A stretch of DNA of 64,000 nt from JAKFWF01 sp963732635. Its GTDB lineage: Bacteria; Pseudomonadota; Alphaproteobacteria; Rhizobiales; Hyphomicrobiaceae. Positions within the stretch are counted from its first letter, which is position 1. The number at the start of each line of letters is the position of its first letter. The notes beneath the pieces are model-generated. The model was not told where the DNA came from. It saw only the letters and a list, made by a program, of their open reading frames with translations, and did not search any database. Position numbers and translations under genes: made by a program. The stretch spans positions 1 through 64,000 of the forward strand of contig CAVTAL010000033.1 of NCBI GenBank assembly GCA_963732635.1, in the 5' to 3' direction. This document shows, one piece after another, positions 1 to 8,487 of the stretch.

Positions 1-1243
1 TCGAAAGATGTTCTCGACGTCGACAACCGCGTCGTCGACCAATTCGCCGATGGCGATCGCAAGGCCGCCGAGCGTCATGGTGTTAATCGACAAACCACGA
101 GTAGATTGAACACGATTCCGGCATCAAAATCGACACCGGAATGGCGGTCAACGAGATCAACGTCGAGCGGATGTTCATCAGAAACAGAAACAGGATCTAC
201 CGCCACCACCGCGGCCGCTTCCAGCAGCACGCGCTCGACATTGCGGATCGAGGTCTCGATCAAGTTTGCCTGCCGGAATACGATCTGATCGGCCTTGATG
301 CCGGCGGGCAGGGTGCAGGCAGAATTCGCCGATCGCGCGCTCGACTTCGGCCGAGAGCTTGACGGTGTCGATCGACGGTTGCTTTTCGACCGACACGATC
401 ACCGCCGGCTTGCCCATGTAGCCGGCCTCGCCGCGCTTCAGTCGGGCACCGAAGCTGACCTCGGCAATCTGGTGCAAATAGACGACGCGGCCGCCAGCGG
501 TCGGGGATGACGACGCCCTTCAGCTCGTCCAAATTCAATGTTCGGCCGATATTGCGGATCAGGAATTCGCGGGCATACTGGTCGGCGAAGCCGCCGCCGG
601 TGTTGGTGCCGAACCGCTGCAGCGCCTTCTCCAACTGCTCCATGGTGACGCCGAGCGTGCGCATCGCCGATGGGTTCGGCGCCACACGGAACTGCCGCAC
701 CTCGCCGCCGATCGGGATCACCTGCGCGACGCCGGGAATGGTCAGCAATCGTGGCCGGATCACGAAGTCGGCAAGTTCGCGCAACTCCATCGGGCTCGCG
801 CTATCGGAGGTGATCGCGAACATGAGGATCTGCCCCATGATCGAATTGATCGGCCCCATCTGCGGCGTCACGTTCGCCGGCAACTGATCGCGTACCAGGG
901 ATAGCCGTTCGGCAATCTGCTGACGGTTCCGGAAGATCTCGGTCGCCCAATCGAACTCCACGTAGACGATCGAAAGGCCGACGCCTGACACCGAGCGCAC
1001 GCGGCTGACGCCCGGCAGACCGTTCATCTGCGTTTCGATCGGGAACGAGATGAATTGCTCGACCTCGGCCGGTGCCAAGCCCTCGGCCTCGGTCATGATC
1101 GTCACCGTCGGGCGATTGAGATCGGGCAGCACGTCGACCGGCAAGCGGGCTGCGACAACCGCGCCGTAGACCACCATCACCAGTGCCGCACACAGCACCA
1201 GGAGCCGGTTGCGCAAAGAATGGGTGACGAGGAACGTGAACAT
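1..1243 (-). CDS. CusA/CzcA-type RND efflux permease, N-terminal part (frameshifted, cut by window edge)
   Basis: Inner-membrane proton-driven pump subunit of the heavy-metal-efflux RND family. It would take substrate from the periplasm or inner membrane and pass it to the adaptor encoded just upstream. The start at 1243 gives a first membrane helix (about residues 9-27) and the porter domain. Typical family strings are VDVLPDLNRPTVTI, PIETQMNGLPGV and RFGTNTGGGFADQY. Reading frame is lost near 510 (after VVIPD), near 305, near 195 and near 130, yet homology resumes each time in another frame (IAEVSFGARLKRGEAGYMG; NLIETSIRNVERVLLEAA; LFLFLMNIRSTLISL). The window ends in the conserved helix around GGLAIAIGELVDD. 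Full members are about 1,030 residues. The ATG follows the adaptor stop by 11 bases. Substrate (Cu/Ag versus Co/Zn/Cd) cannot be told from this part. Confidence 0.85.
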
Positions 1244-1254
1244 TCCGGCTCCCC

Positions 1255-2782
1255 TCAGCGGATCTGATTGAGGAGTTCGGCACCCTGCGTCACCACCCGC
1301 TTGCCGACATCGATACCGGCAAGCACCAGCACGCGCGCACCGTCGAGCGGCTCGACGCGGACCTCGCGGATGACGAAGCGTTCCGCGTTGGTGTGCTCGT
1401 AGACGATGCTCTGGCCATTGGCGCCGCGCAGCACCGCCTCGCGCGGCAAGGCGATGCCGCGCTGTTCGTCCTGGGTCGTGCCAGCACCGAGACGAACTGA
1501 CCGGCGCGCAAGCCTTTCGTTTCACCCTCGACCGCGAAATGCACCGGCACCGCCTGATTGCGATCAGCTAGGCCCGTACCGAGGTAGGCGAGCTGGACGG
1601 TGCGGCCATCGGCCAACACGCCTTGCGCGGCACTGTTCGTTGCCTTCGGCTCGAAGGTCAGTGCCTCGATCCACAATCGCTTCGGATCGACGATCTGGAA
1701 GACGATGGTGTTGGACTCGACCACCTGGCCCGCAACCGCGTTCGCCGAGGCGATCACGCCGTCGACCGGCGCCACCAGCGCTTCCGGCGTGCGGTTGGCG
1801 CGGGCGAGGTTGGCGCGACGTTCGTTGAGGCCACTCAGTTCGAGTTCGGCATCCTCGAGCTGACTGCGGGCGATCACCCGTTCTATAGACCTGAAGCGCT
1901 CCACCTTGCGCGTCACGATCGAGATCTGCTGATCGAGTTCGCGCGCCTGCTGCTGCTGCGACGTCGCATCGGCCGCAGGCAACGGCGGCTGGACGGTGGC
2001 CAGAATGTCGCCGGCCTTCACCGGTGTGCCGAGCGTCTTGAAGCCACCGGCGGGGGGCGCGAGTCTACCGCCGACAGCCGCCTGGACGAGACCGCTGGCA
2101 TTGGGATCGGGAACGACGCGACCGGGCAATTCGATCGAACGGCGATGCGACTGCGCCTCGGTGAAGGCGGTGCGCAACGCCAGAATGCGCTGTGTCGGCT
2201 TCGGCACGAACAACGCGCCGTCCGCGAACCGCTGGGCGACGTCGCGCGCGGCGGTCGGGTTCGCTGCCGGCGCGGCCTGAGCGGGCGTCCGCCGAAGCGT
2301 TGCGCCAGCGCGCTGCCGGACAGCCACGATCCCGACTGTTCGGCAGGCTTGGCCGCTTCCGGAATTCTCAGCGTCGTGGTCAGCACGTCGACCGCGCTGC
2401 CATTGGTCACCGTGATCGCAAGATCGTAGGCACCGGGCTTGGCAAGAAACGGTGCAACGACAGTGTAGAGACCGGGCTCGGCCGCCGCTTGCGCCTTCAG
2501 CACACCGGCCGGCGTATCGACTTCGATTTCGGCGCCGCCAATTGGTTCGCTGCCCTTGAAGGCATCGAGATGGAGGGTCAGCGTTTCGCCGCGCGCAACC
2601 AGGACCACCTCGAAATCGACCGACGACGCATCGGCCCGCGGCGCGATTGTCGCCGAGACCGGTGGCGGCGGCGCACCGTGATCATGACCGTCGTGCGCAT
2701 GCACCATCCTCGGGATGCTTACGAGCGATCCCAAGCCGAGCAATATCGTGGCTGCGACTGTGCGCGCGATCTTCGACCGCAT
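1255..2782 (-). CDS. HlyD/CusB-type periplasmic adaptor of the RND pump (frameshifted)
   Basis: Membrane-fusion protein linking the RND permease to an outer-membrane channel. The ATG at 2782 has a GAGGG ribosome site 5-9 bases upstream and opens a signal peptide ending about VHAHDG. The His/Asp-rich stretch HAHDGHDHG follows, as in metal-efflux adaptors. A barrel-sandwich domain comes next (PGRVVPDPNASGLVQ, GDILATVQPPL), then a coiled-coil hairpin and C-terminal LVLAGIDVGKRVVTQGAELL. Two frameshifts, near 2285 and near 1483, split it; joined, it is about 500 residues, normal for the family. It precedes the permease in the same operon. The His-rich N-terminus suggests a metal substrate; that is inference. 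Confidence 0.82.
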
Positions 2783-2870
2783 TTGTACCCTCGGGCGCTG
2801 AAACTCCGTCTCGCGCCGAGACCTAGCCTGCATCGCGTCACGGCGCGTATCGGCTTGGTAACAAATTGTT

Positions 2871-4190
2871 TCAGGCCGAGCGGGGTGGCAGCGTCACATG
2901 AACGCGAAGACCGCCGGTCGGCCGATTGGTCAGCGCGATGGTGCCGCCGACTGCCTCGATATTGGCCTTGGAGATGGTAAGGCCGAGACCGACGCCGCCG
3001 GTCTCGCGACTGCGCGACCCTTCGAGCCGCACGAACGGTTCGAACACCGCGCGCAAACTCTCGTCAGGAATGCCAGGGCCGTCATCGTCGATGGTCACAT
3101 CGACCGCCGATCCGCGGGCCGCGACAGCCACCTCGACCTTGCCGCCGTACCGGACCGCATTGCCGACCAAGTTCGCAAAAGCCCGCTTGAGCCCCATCAA
3201 CCGGCTGTCGATGACGAGATGCGCCGGCCCCGTCAGGCTGCAATCATGTCCCGCATCGCGCGCGTCGTCGACGATGGTGTCGAGCAGCGCGACGAGATCG
3301 ATCGATCGCAGCGGCTCGTCGTTGGCATCGCCGCGCAGATAGGACAGGGTCGCGTCGATCATCTGTTCCATATCGCCGATGTCGCGCGTCATGGCGCTGG
3401 CGAGCGTGGCGTCGGGCAGGTCCTCGACACGCAGTTTCAGGCGCGTCAACGGCGTGCGCAAGTCGTGCGAGACCGCTGCCAGCGATTGCGTGCGCCGCTC
3501 GATCAGGTCGGCGATGCGCCGCTGCATGTCGTTGAAGGCGCCTGCAAGCTCACGCACTTCGCGCGGGCCGGTTGCGGGGACCACGGCCGAACCTGTGCCT
3601 GGCGTCAGGCGGCCGACCGCGTCGGCTACGGTGCGAATGGGCCGGCTCAGCCAGCGGGCGACGAGAACCGAAAGCAGGATAACTCCCAGCGCCATCAGGC
3701 TCGTCGAAAGCAGCGTGCCATGGCCGGAAGCGCGCGGCGGTCCGGCCGCGAACAGGGAAAAGTTGATCCAGCTGTCGTCCGCAAGGCGCAGTGAAACCAG
3801 CGCCACGTGCGGATCGGCACCGGCGCTGCTGCCGATGACGACGTCGGTTGTCCGCAGATCCGGCGCCAGCGCCACGATCTGGGTCGCGAGACCCTGCCAC
3901 CGTTCCACGCCCGGACCGCCCGCCACCGCGCCCTTGGCCGCGCTCCAGTGCGCTTCGATCGGCCCGCCGGACAAATCATGCGCGACCGTTTCGCGCCGTG
4001 CGGCCGGCACCAGCATGACGCTGTGCTTGATGGCGATCAGGCGTTCGGCAAGCCGCGCCTCGTGCACTATCGTCAATTCGCGTTCAAGCGCCCGTTCGTA
4101 GGTCCACAGGCTCAACATGTGCACCAGCGTGATGCCGATCAGCGAAACCAGCACTGAACGGGCGGCAATCGTATCGAGGCCGCGGATCAT
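2871..4190 (-). CDS. Membrane sensor histidine kinase (EnvZ-like)
   Basis: Class I two-component kinase, 439 residues, intact. Membrane helices lie at about 11-29 and 160-180 around a periplasmic sensor region, followed by HAMP (about 180-232). HisKA carries the phospho-acceptor H242 in SHDLRTPLTRLKL. The ATPase domain has the N box (FANLVGNAVRYG, 338-349), G1 (DDDGPGIP, 368-375) and G2 (GGVGLGL, 398-404). The start overlaps the regulator stop by four bases (ATGA), so the pair is translationally coupled. It lies 88 bases upstream of the RND operon on the same strand, so control of that pump is a reasonable inference. No ligand-binding motif is recognisable in the sensor region. Confidence 0.93.
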   Translation of the reverse strand: MIRGLDTIAARSVLVSLIGITLVHMLSLWTYERALERELTIVHEARLAERLIAIKHSVMLVPAARRETVAHDLSGGPIEAHWSAAKGAVAGGPGVERWQGLATQIVALAPDLRTTDVVIGSSAGADPHVALVSLRLADDSWINFSLFAAGPPRASGHGTLLSTSLMALGVILLSVLVARWLSRPIRTVADAVGRLTPGTGSAVVPATGPREVRELAGAFNDMQRRIADLIERRTQSLAAVSHDLRTPLTRLKLRVEDLPDATLASAMTRDIGDMEQMIDATLSYLRGDANDEPLRSIDLVALLDTIVDDARDAGHDCSLTGPAHLVIDSRLMGLKRAFANLVGNAVRYGGKVEVAVAARGSAVDVTIDDDGPGIPDESLRAVFEPFVRLEGSRSRETGGVGLGLTISKANIEAVGGTIALTNRPTGGLRVHVTLPPRSA

Positions 4191-4957
4191 CGGCGCTCTA
4201 CCGCCGTTACGAACATGTAGCCGCTGCCGCGAATGGTCTTGATCATCGCCTGGCTGTCCTCGCTCGTATCGAGCTTCTTGCGCAGACGGCTGACCTGGAT
4301 GTCGATCGCGCGATCGAAGCCGGTGGCGATGCGATTTTTGGCGGCATCCATCAACTGGTCGCGCGTCAACACCCGCTGCGGGAATTCCAGGAACGTCTGC
4401 AGCAGATCGTATTCACCGGTCGACAGGTCGATGACGACGCCTTTCGGGTCGGTCAGCTCGCGCCGACGCGTATCGAGGGTCCAGCCCTCAAATGTCAGGT
4501 GCGATCCACCGCCCGGCGCCGTCGGCGTCAAATTCGCGCGAGCGCGGCGCAACAATGCATTGATGCGGGCCAGCAGTTCGCGTGGATTGAAAGGCTTGGC
4601 GACGTAGTCGTCGGCGCCGATTTCCAGCCCGACGATCCGGTCGGTTTCCGATCCCAGCGCCGTCAGCATGATGATCGGCATTGACGAACCGGCCCGGATT
4701 TCACGGCACAGTTCGAGGCCGCTGGTGCCAGGCAACATGACATCGAGAACGACGACGTCGATCGCGCCGGTAGCGATGGCCGCCCGCATCTCGCGGGCAT
4801 CACGCGCACCCGTCACCCTGTGCCCGTGTTGGCGCAGGAAGCGGCTGGCGAGTTGGCGGATCTGGGAATCGTCATCGACAATCAGGACATGCCCGTCGGT
4901 GCTCACCGGAGGCGGCGTATCGGCTGACACGGTTTCGGGCGGTGGCATTTGGCGCAA
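4187..4957 (-). CDS. OmpR-family response regulator
   Basis: DNA-binding regulator partnered with the kinase that follows it. The receiver domain starts at about residue 22 (VLIVDDD acidic pocket), with phospho-acceptor D72 in VVLDVMLPG and the conserved lysine K121 in YVAKPF. A winged-helix Trans_reg_C domain occupies about 150-250 (STGEYDLLQTFLEFPQRVLTRDQL, then RLRKKLD). Length is 256; the roughly 20-residue proline-rich leader before the receiver is slightly long, and ATG 4948 is an alternative start. It is intact and first in the leftward regulator-kinase-adaptor-permease set. Targets are not proven; the downstream RND pump is the obvious candidate. Confidence 0.93.
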   Translation of the reverse strand: MRQMPPPETVSADTPPPVSTDGHVLIVDDDSQIRQLASRFLRQHGHRVTGARDAREMRAAIATGAIDVVVLDVMLPGTSGLELCREIRAGSSMPIIMLTALGSETDRIVGLEIGADDYVAKPFNPRELLARINALLRRARANLTPTAPGGGSHLTFEGWTLDTRRRELTDPKGVVIDLSTGEYDLLQTFLEFPQRVLTRDQLMDAAKNRIATGFDRAIDIQVSRLRKKLDTSEDSQAMIKTIRGSGYMFVTAVERR

Positions 4958-5096
4958 AGATCGGTGACATGGTTGTGGCTTGGCTACTAGTTAACACCAA
5001 AGGCGCGCACTGCAGCATGTCAAATTGTTTCAGAACTGGGCTTCTACGCCGGCAGTTTTCTGCGGCCGCTGGTTCGGCGTCTGCTACATTGCCAGT

Positions 5097-5390
5097 ATGC
5101 CAGCAAAACAAGACGGACCGGTCATGATCGCAGCCAGGCGCGAAGTCGACTGGTTGCAGGCGTCGAGATTCTACATCGGCCTCTCGGCGACGATGCACCT
5201 GTTCTGGGAATGCCTCCAGCTGCCGCTTTACACGCTATGGAACGATGGAACCTGGCGCTCCATAGCCTTTGCGACGCTGCATTGTACGGCCGGAGACGTG
5301 ATGATCGCGTCTCTAGCCTTGCTTGGATCACTTCTGTTGTTTGGCCACCGATCTTGGCCGGCCGTGCACTTCCTGATCGCCTCCGCTTGA
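5097..5390 (+). pseudogene. Small membrane protein of unknown function, C-terminally truncated
   Basis: Reading from ATG 5097 gives 97 residues with two clear hydrophobic segments (about ASRFYIGLSATMHLFWECL and MIASLALLGSLLLFG). The run HLFWECLQLPLYTLWNDGT, followed by AFATLHCTAGDVMIA, matches my memory of uncharacterised alphaproteobacterial membrane proteins of about 150 residues. In those, two more helices follow. Here a stop comes right after RSWPAVHFLIASA, and no other frame resumes the family sequence, so it looks cut short rather than frameshifted. It is transcribed away from the regulator at 4957. Function unknown. Confidence 0.5.
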
Positions 5391-5826
5391 ACGCTGCACG
5401 CTGGTCCCGCGCGGCCGGCATCAGCCCCGCGTTGCCCATGCGCGTGGCAGATGGCTTCATCGCGTGCTCTCACCACCATTCATCGACGGTATGGCGCTCC
5501 GCGGATCGGTTCCGCGCTGCGCGAGCAGTGCCCGCTCGCATGGCCGAGGCCGACACGCCCACTGCGCCCAGCCGCAATCGCCATAGGGCCAGCCGCACTG
5601 ATTGAGCCAGACTTCCCGCAGGTTCTTTCCCTGAAGGCTTCCGGACGCCGGCCCCGTGCCCGTGGCGACACCAACGATGGGCCGGCGTCCGTAACCTTCA
5701 ACAAAAGCTGACCTCAAGCGCGTTGGCGCTTGCGACGCCAATCGTATGGCTTGCGATGTCCGCTGCCGAAGGGATGGCGACTGGCTCAAGCGGCGATCCG
5801 AGACACGGGTACCGCGCAATGACCAT
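5391..5826. other. Gene-poor stretch between truncated membrane protein and LysR gene
   Basis: No convincing gene. A leftward frame (about 5819 to 5457) carries a tryptophan- and cysteine-rich patch (REVWLNQCGWPYGDCGWAQW) that resembles small secreted proteins. It has no signal peptide in frame and no clear ribosome site, so I do not call it. Confidence 0.4.
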
Positions 5827-6759
5827 TCACTTGTCGGAGTGGGCGCGGTCCATTGAAGATCGAGTGGATCGCGACGAGCAGATCTGCCTTACGCAATCGC
5901 GAAGCCAGCGGTGAGCCGGGTCGGCATCCATCCGCGGGTGCCAGATCAACGATACCATAATCTCTGGCGTGGAGAATGGCAGGGTAAACGTGTGCATTCC
6001 GGCGCGCAGCACGCCCGTGTGCCGCTCGGGCACCGTGGCGACAAGATCGGAGCCGCGGGCAAGAACCAGGGCGCTCGAAAATCCTTCGACGACGGTGACG
6101 ATCGTCCGCTCGAGGTTCAGCTTGTCGAGTTCGTCATCGACCAGCCCTTTGTCGCCCCCATGTCTCGAGACGTGGATGTGCCGGCCTGCACTGTAGCGGG
6201 CGGCTGTCGGCTTACCGCGGCTCAGCGCGTGGTTTTTTCGCACGACGCCGACAAATCGGTCCCGGAACAGAGCCTGCGCGCGCAACTCGGGCCCCGTTGT
6301 GCTCGCCACCACGCCGGTTTCCATGTCGACGGTGCCATCGCGCAGTGGCGTACTGTCCTTGACCGGCTTCTGCATGAAGCGCACGCGCACTCCCGGTGCT
6401 TCTGCGCCAATCCGATCAATGAGCTGCGGCCCGAAATTCTCGACAAATCCTTCGCTGGTCCTGATCGTGAACGTCCGCACCAGGTGAGCGAGATCCAGAT
6501 TCTCAGCCGGGCGCAAGATCGCCTCACAATCCTGCACCAGCTGGCCGACGCGCTGCCGTAGCTCCAGGGCGCGGGGCGTAGGAACCAGATTTCGCCCGGC
6601 CCTGACCAGCAGCGGGTCACCCGTCGCCGCTCGAAGTCGCGCGAGCGCACGGCTCATCGCCGAAGGGCTCAGCCGCAATCGCCGCGCTGCGCGCGCGACG
6701 CTATCTTCGGCGAGCAGCACGTTCAAAGTGACGAGCAGATTGAGATCGGGTCTCGGCAT
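5827..6759 (-). CDS. LysR-family transcriptional regulator
   Basis: 310-residue regulator starting at ATG 6759 (MPRPDLNLL). Upstream in-frame codons add 19 residues with no helix-turn-helix character, so they were not used. The N-terminal winged HTH spans about 3-62 (LNLLVTLNVLLAEDSVARAARRL, then LSPSAMSRALARLR and GDPLLVRAGRNLVPT). A type-2 periplasmic-binding-protein-like effector domain follows (FTIRTSEGFVENFGPQLIDRI to the C-terminus). It is divergent from the MFS exporter with 140 bases between starts, the classic LysR/target arrangement, so it probably controls that exporter and itself. The inducer is unknown. Confidence 0.92.
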   Translation of the reverse strand: MPRPDLNLLVTLNVLLAEDSVARAARRLRLSPSAMSRALARLRAATGDPLLVRAGRNLVPTPRALELRQRVGQLVQDCEAILRPAENLDLAHLVRTFTIRTSEGFVENFGPQLIDRIGAEAPGVRVRFMQKPVKDSTPLRDGTVDMETGVVASTTGPELRAQALFRDRFVGVVRKNHALSRGKPTAARYSAGRHIHVSRHGGDKGLVDDELDKLNLERTIVTVVEGFSSALVLARGSDLVATVPERHTGVLRAGMHTFTLPFSTPEIMVSLIWHPRMDADPAHRWLRDCVRQICSSRSTRSSMDRAHSDK

Positions 6760-6899
6760 CGATGTGATCGTAGGTCTCGATCGTGATATGGCGTCACACG
6801 CACGGATACAGTGCATTCGTTGCGCGTTCCGCCATCTCGGTCAAGCGACTACGTCTTCAACGGCTCACCTGCCAAAGCCGCCAAAGTAAGAGGTCGCAA

Positions 6900-8348
6900 A
6901 TGAATCCGAACCCGCCGCTTAGCAGTGGCAACGTCCCTCCCAGGGCCGAGCAGACACCATCGATCCAAGGAGCGCTGGCGGCATTGTCGATATCCATGCT
7001 GCTGTCGTCGCTCGGCACGAGCATCGCAAATGTTGGGCTCCCCACGTTGACCCAGGCGTTTGGTGCCTCGCTCGCCCAGGTCCAATGGGTCGTCCTGGCA
7101 TATCTCCTCGCCATCACGACTTTAATCGTCAGCGCCGGGCGATTGGGTGACATTACTGGCCGAAGGCGGCTACTGCTCGGCGGCGTGCTCGTTTTTACAG
7201 TGGCTTCCGCGCTGTGCGCCGCCGCGCCCACGTTGTGGTTGTTGATTGTGGCGCGCGTCGCGCAAGGGATCGGGGCGGCCGTCATGATGGCTCTCCCAAT
7301 GGCGTTCGTGGCCGACGCGATTCCGAAATCGAGGACCGGCACCGCCATGGGGCTGCTCGCGAGCATGTCCGCGATCGGCACCTCGCTCGGTCCCACGCTG
7401 GGAGGGCTCCTAATTTCTCTCTTCGGCTGGCAGGCCATTTTCCTCGTCAACGTGCCGCTGGGCGTGCTTGCGTTCATACTTGCAGGGCTCAATCTTCCCG
7501 TCGATCAGCCTCGTGCGATGGCGCGGAATAAAGGCCTCGACTTCCACGGCACAGTCTTGCTGGCTCTCACGCTCGCGTTATTCGCATTCTCCATGACGCT
7601 TGGCCGCGGCAGCTTCGGCTGGCTCAACGCCACACTGTTGGCAGCAGCAATTCTGGGCGTCGCACTATTCGTACGGACCGAGATGAAAGCAGCATCGCCA
7701 CTGATCGAAATGGCGATGTTGCGCAAGCCGGAACTCGGTGCATCCCTCGTCGCCAGCATGCTCGTTTCGACCGTCATGATGGCAACGCTCGTCGTCGGCC
7801 CATTCTATCTATCCCGCGGTCTGGAGCTCGATGCCGCTTCGGTTGGGGTCATCATGTCGGTCGGGCCACTCGTGGTCGCGTTGGCCGGCCTGCCGGCGGG
7901 TTTCATCGCAGATCGCTTCGGCGCACGGCGGGTCACCTTCGCTGGCCTCGTTACGATCGCGATCGGGACCGTGCTTCTCTATGCGTCGCCTGATCAATTC
8001 GGTGTTTCCGGCTATCTCGTTCCTCTCGTCGTGATCACCGGCGGTTACGCATTCTTCCAAACGGCGAACAATACCGAGGTCATGGCCGGGGTTCCGCAAG
8101 ATAGGCGGGGTGTCATATCCGGGTTGCTAACCCTGTCGCGCAATCTCGGGCTCATAGCCGGAGCATCCCTTATGGGCACGGTATTTGGATTTGCAACGGG
8201 CACGATCGACATCAGTATGGCGCGTCCCGAAGCGATTGCCCTCGGTATGCACGTGACATTCGCCGTCGCAGCGGTGATCATCGTCGCCGCAATCGCAATC
8301 ATGACTGCAGCCGGCTCTGTCGCTGGACACTCAAGGGGTGGAGCGTGA
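6900..8348 (+). CDS. MFS transporter, DHA2-like drug exporter
   Basis: 482-residue polytopic inner-membrane protein from ATG 6900, with ribosome site AAGAGG about 8 bases upstream. Motif A of the family is recognisable between helices 2 and 3 (GRLGDITGRRRLLLGG). Motif C-like sequence occurs in helix 5 (MSAIGTSLGPTLGGLLI), typical of antiporters that export drugs. About 14 hydrophobic segments can be drawn, the DHA2 topology. It is divergent from a LysR gene that probably regulates it. Substrate unknown. Intact. Confidence 0.9.
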   Translation: MNPNPPLSSGNVPPRAEQTPSIQGALAALSISMLLSSLGTSIANVGLPTLTQAFGASLAQVQWVVLAYLLAITTLIVSAGRLGDITGRRRLLLGGVLVFTVASALCAAAPTLWLLIVARVAQGIGAAVMMALPMAFVADAIPKSRTGTAMGLLASMSAIGTSLGPTLGGLLISLFGWQAIFLVNVPLGVLAFILAGLNLPVDQPRAMARNKGLDFHGTVLLALTLALFAFSMTLGRGSFGWLNATLLAAAILGVALFVRTEMKAASPLIEMAMLRKPELGASLVASMLVSTVMMATLVVGPFYLSRGLELDAASVGVIMSVGPLVVALAGLPAGFIADRFGARRVTFAGLVTIAIGTVLLYASPDQFGVSGYLVPLVVITGGYAFFQTANNTEVMAGVPQDRRGVISGLLTLSRNLGLIAGASLMGTVFGFATGTIDISMARPEAIALGMHVTFAVAAVIIVAAIAIMTAAGSVAGHSRGGA

Positions 8349-8487
8349 ATGAGGGGGATTGGCACGTCGGTCGATCCCAGGAGCAACCATTGGCATCGCC
8401 GCAATTGGCGGGGCAACAAGCACCGCCGATCATGTCTGCAATTGGAGGGACTGCGTCGAGCGTCAGATCGCCTCATCTACCTACAAT

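Noticed and set aside
5457..5819. Leftward Trp/Cys-rich frame resembling a small secreted protein
   Set aside because: No signal peptide in frame, no ribosome site and no recognised family. Kept only as a remark.
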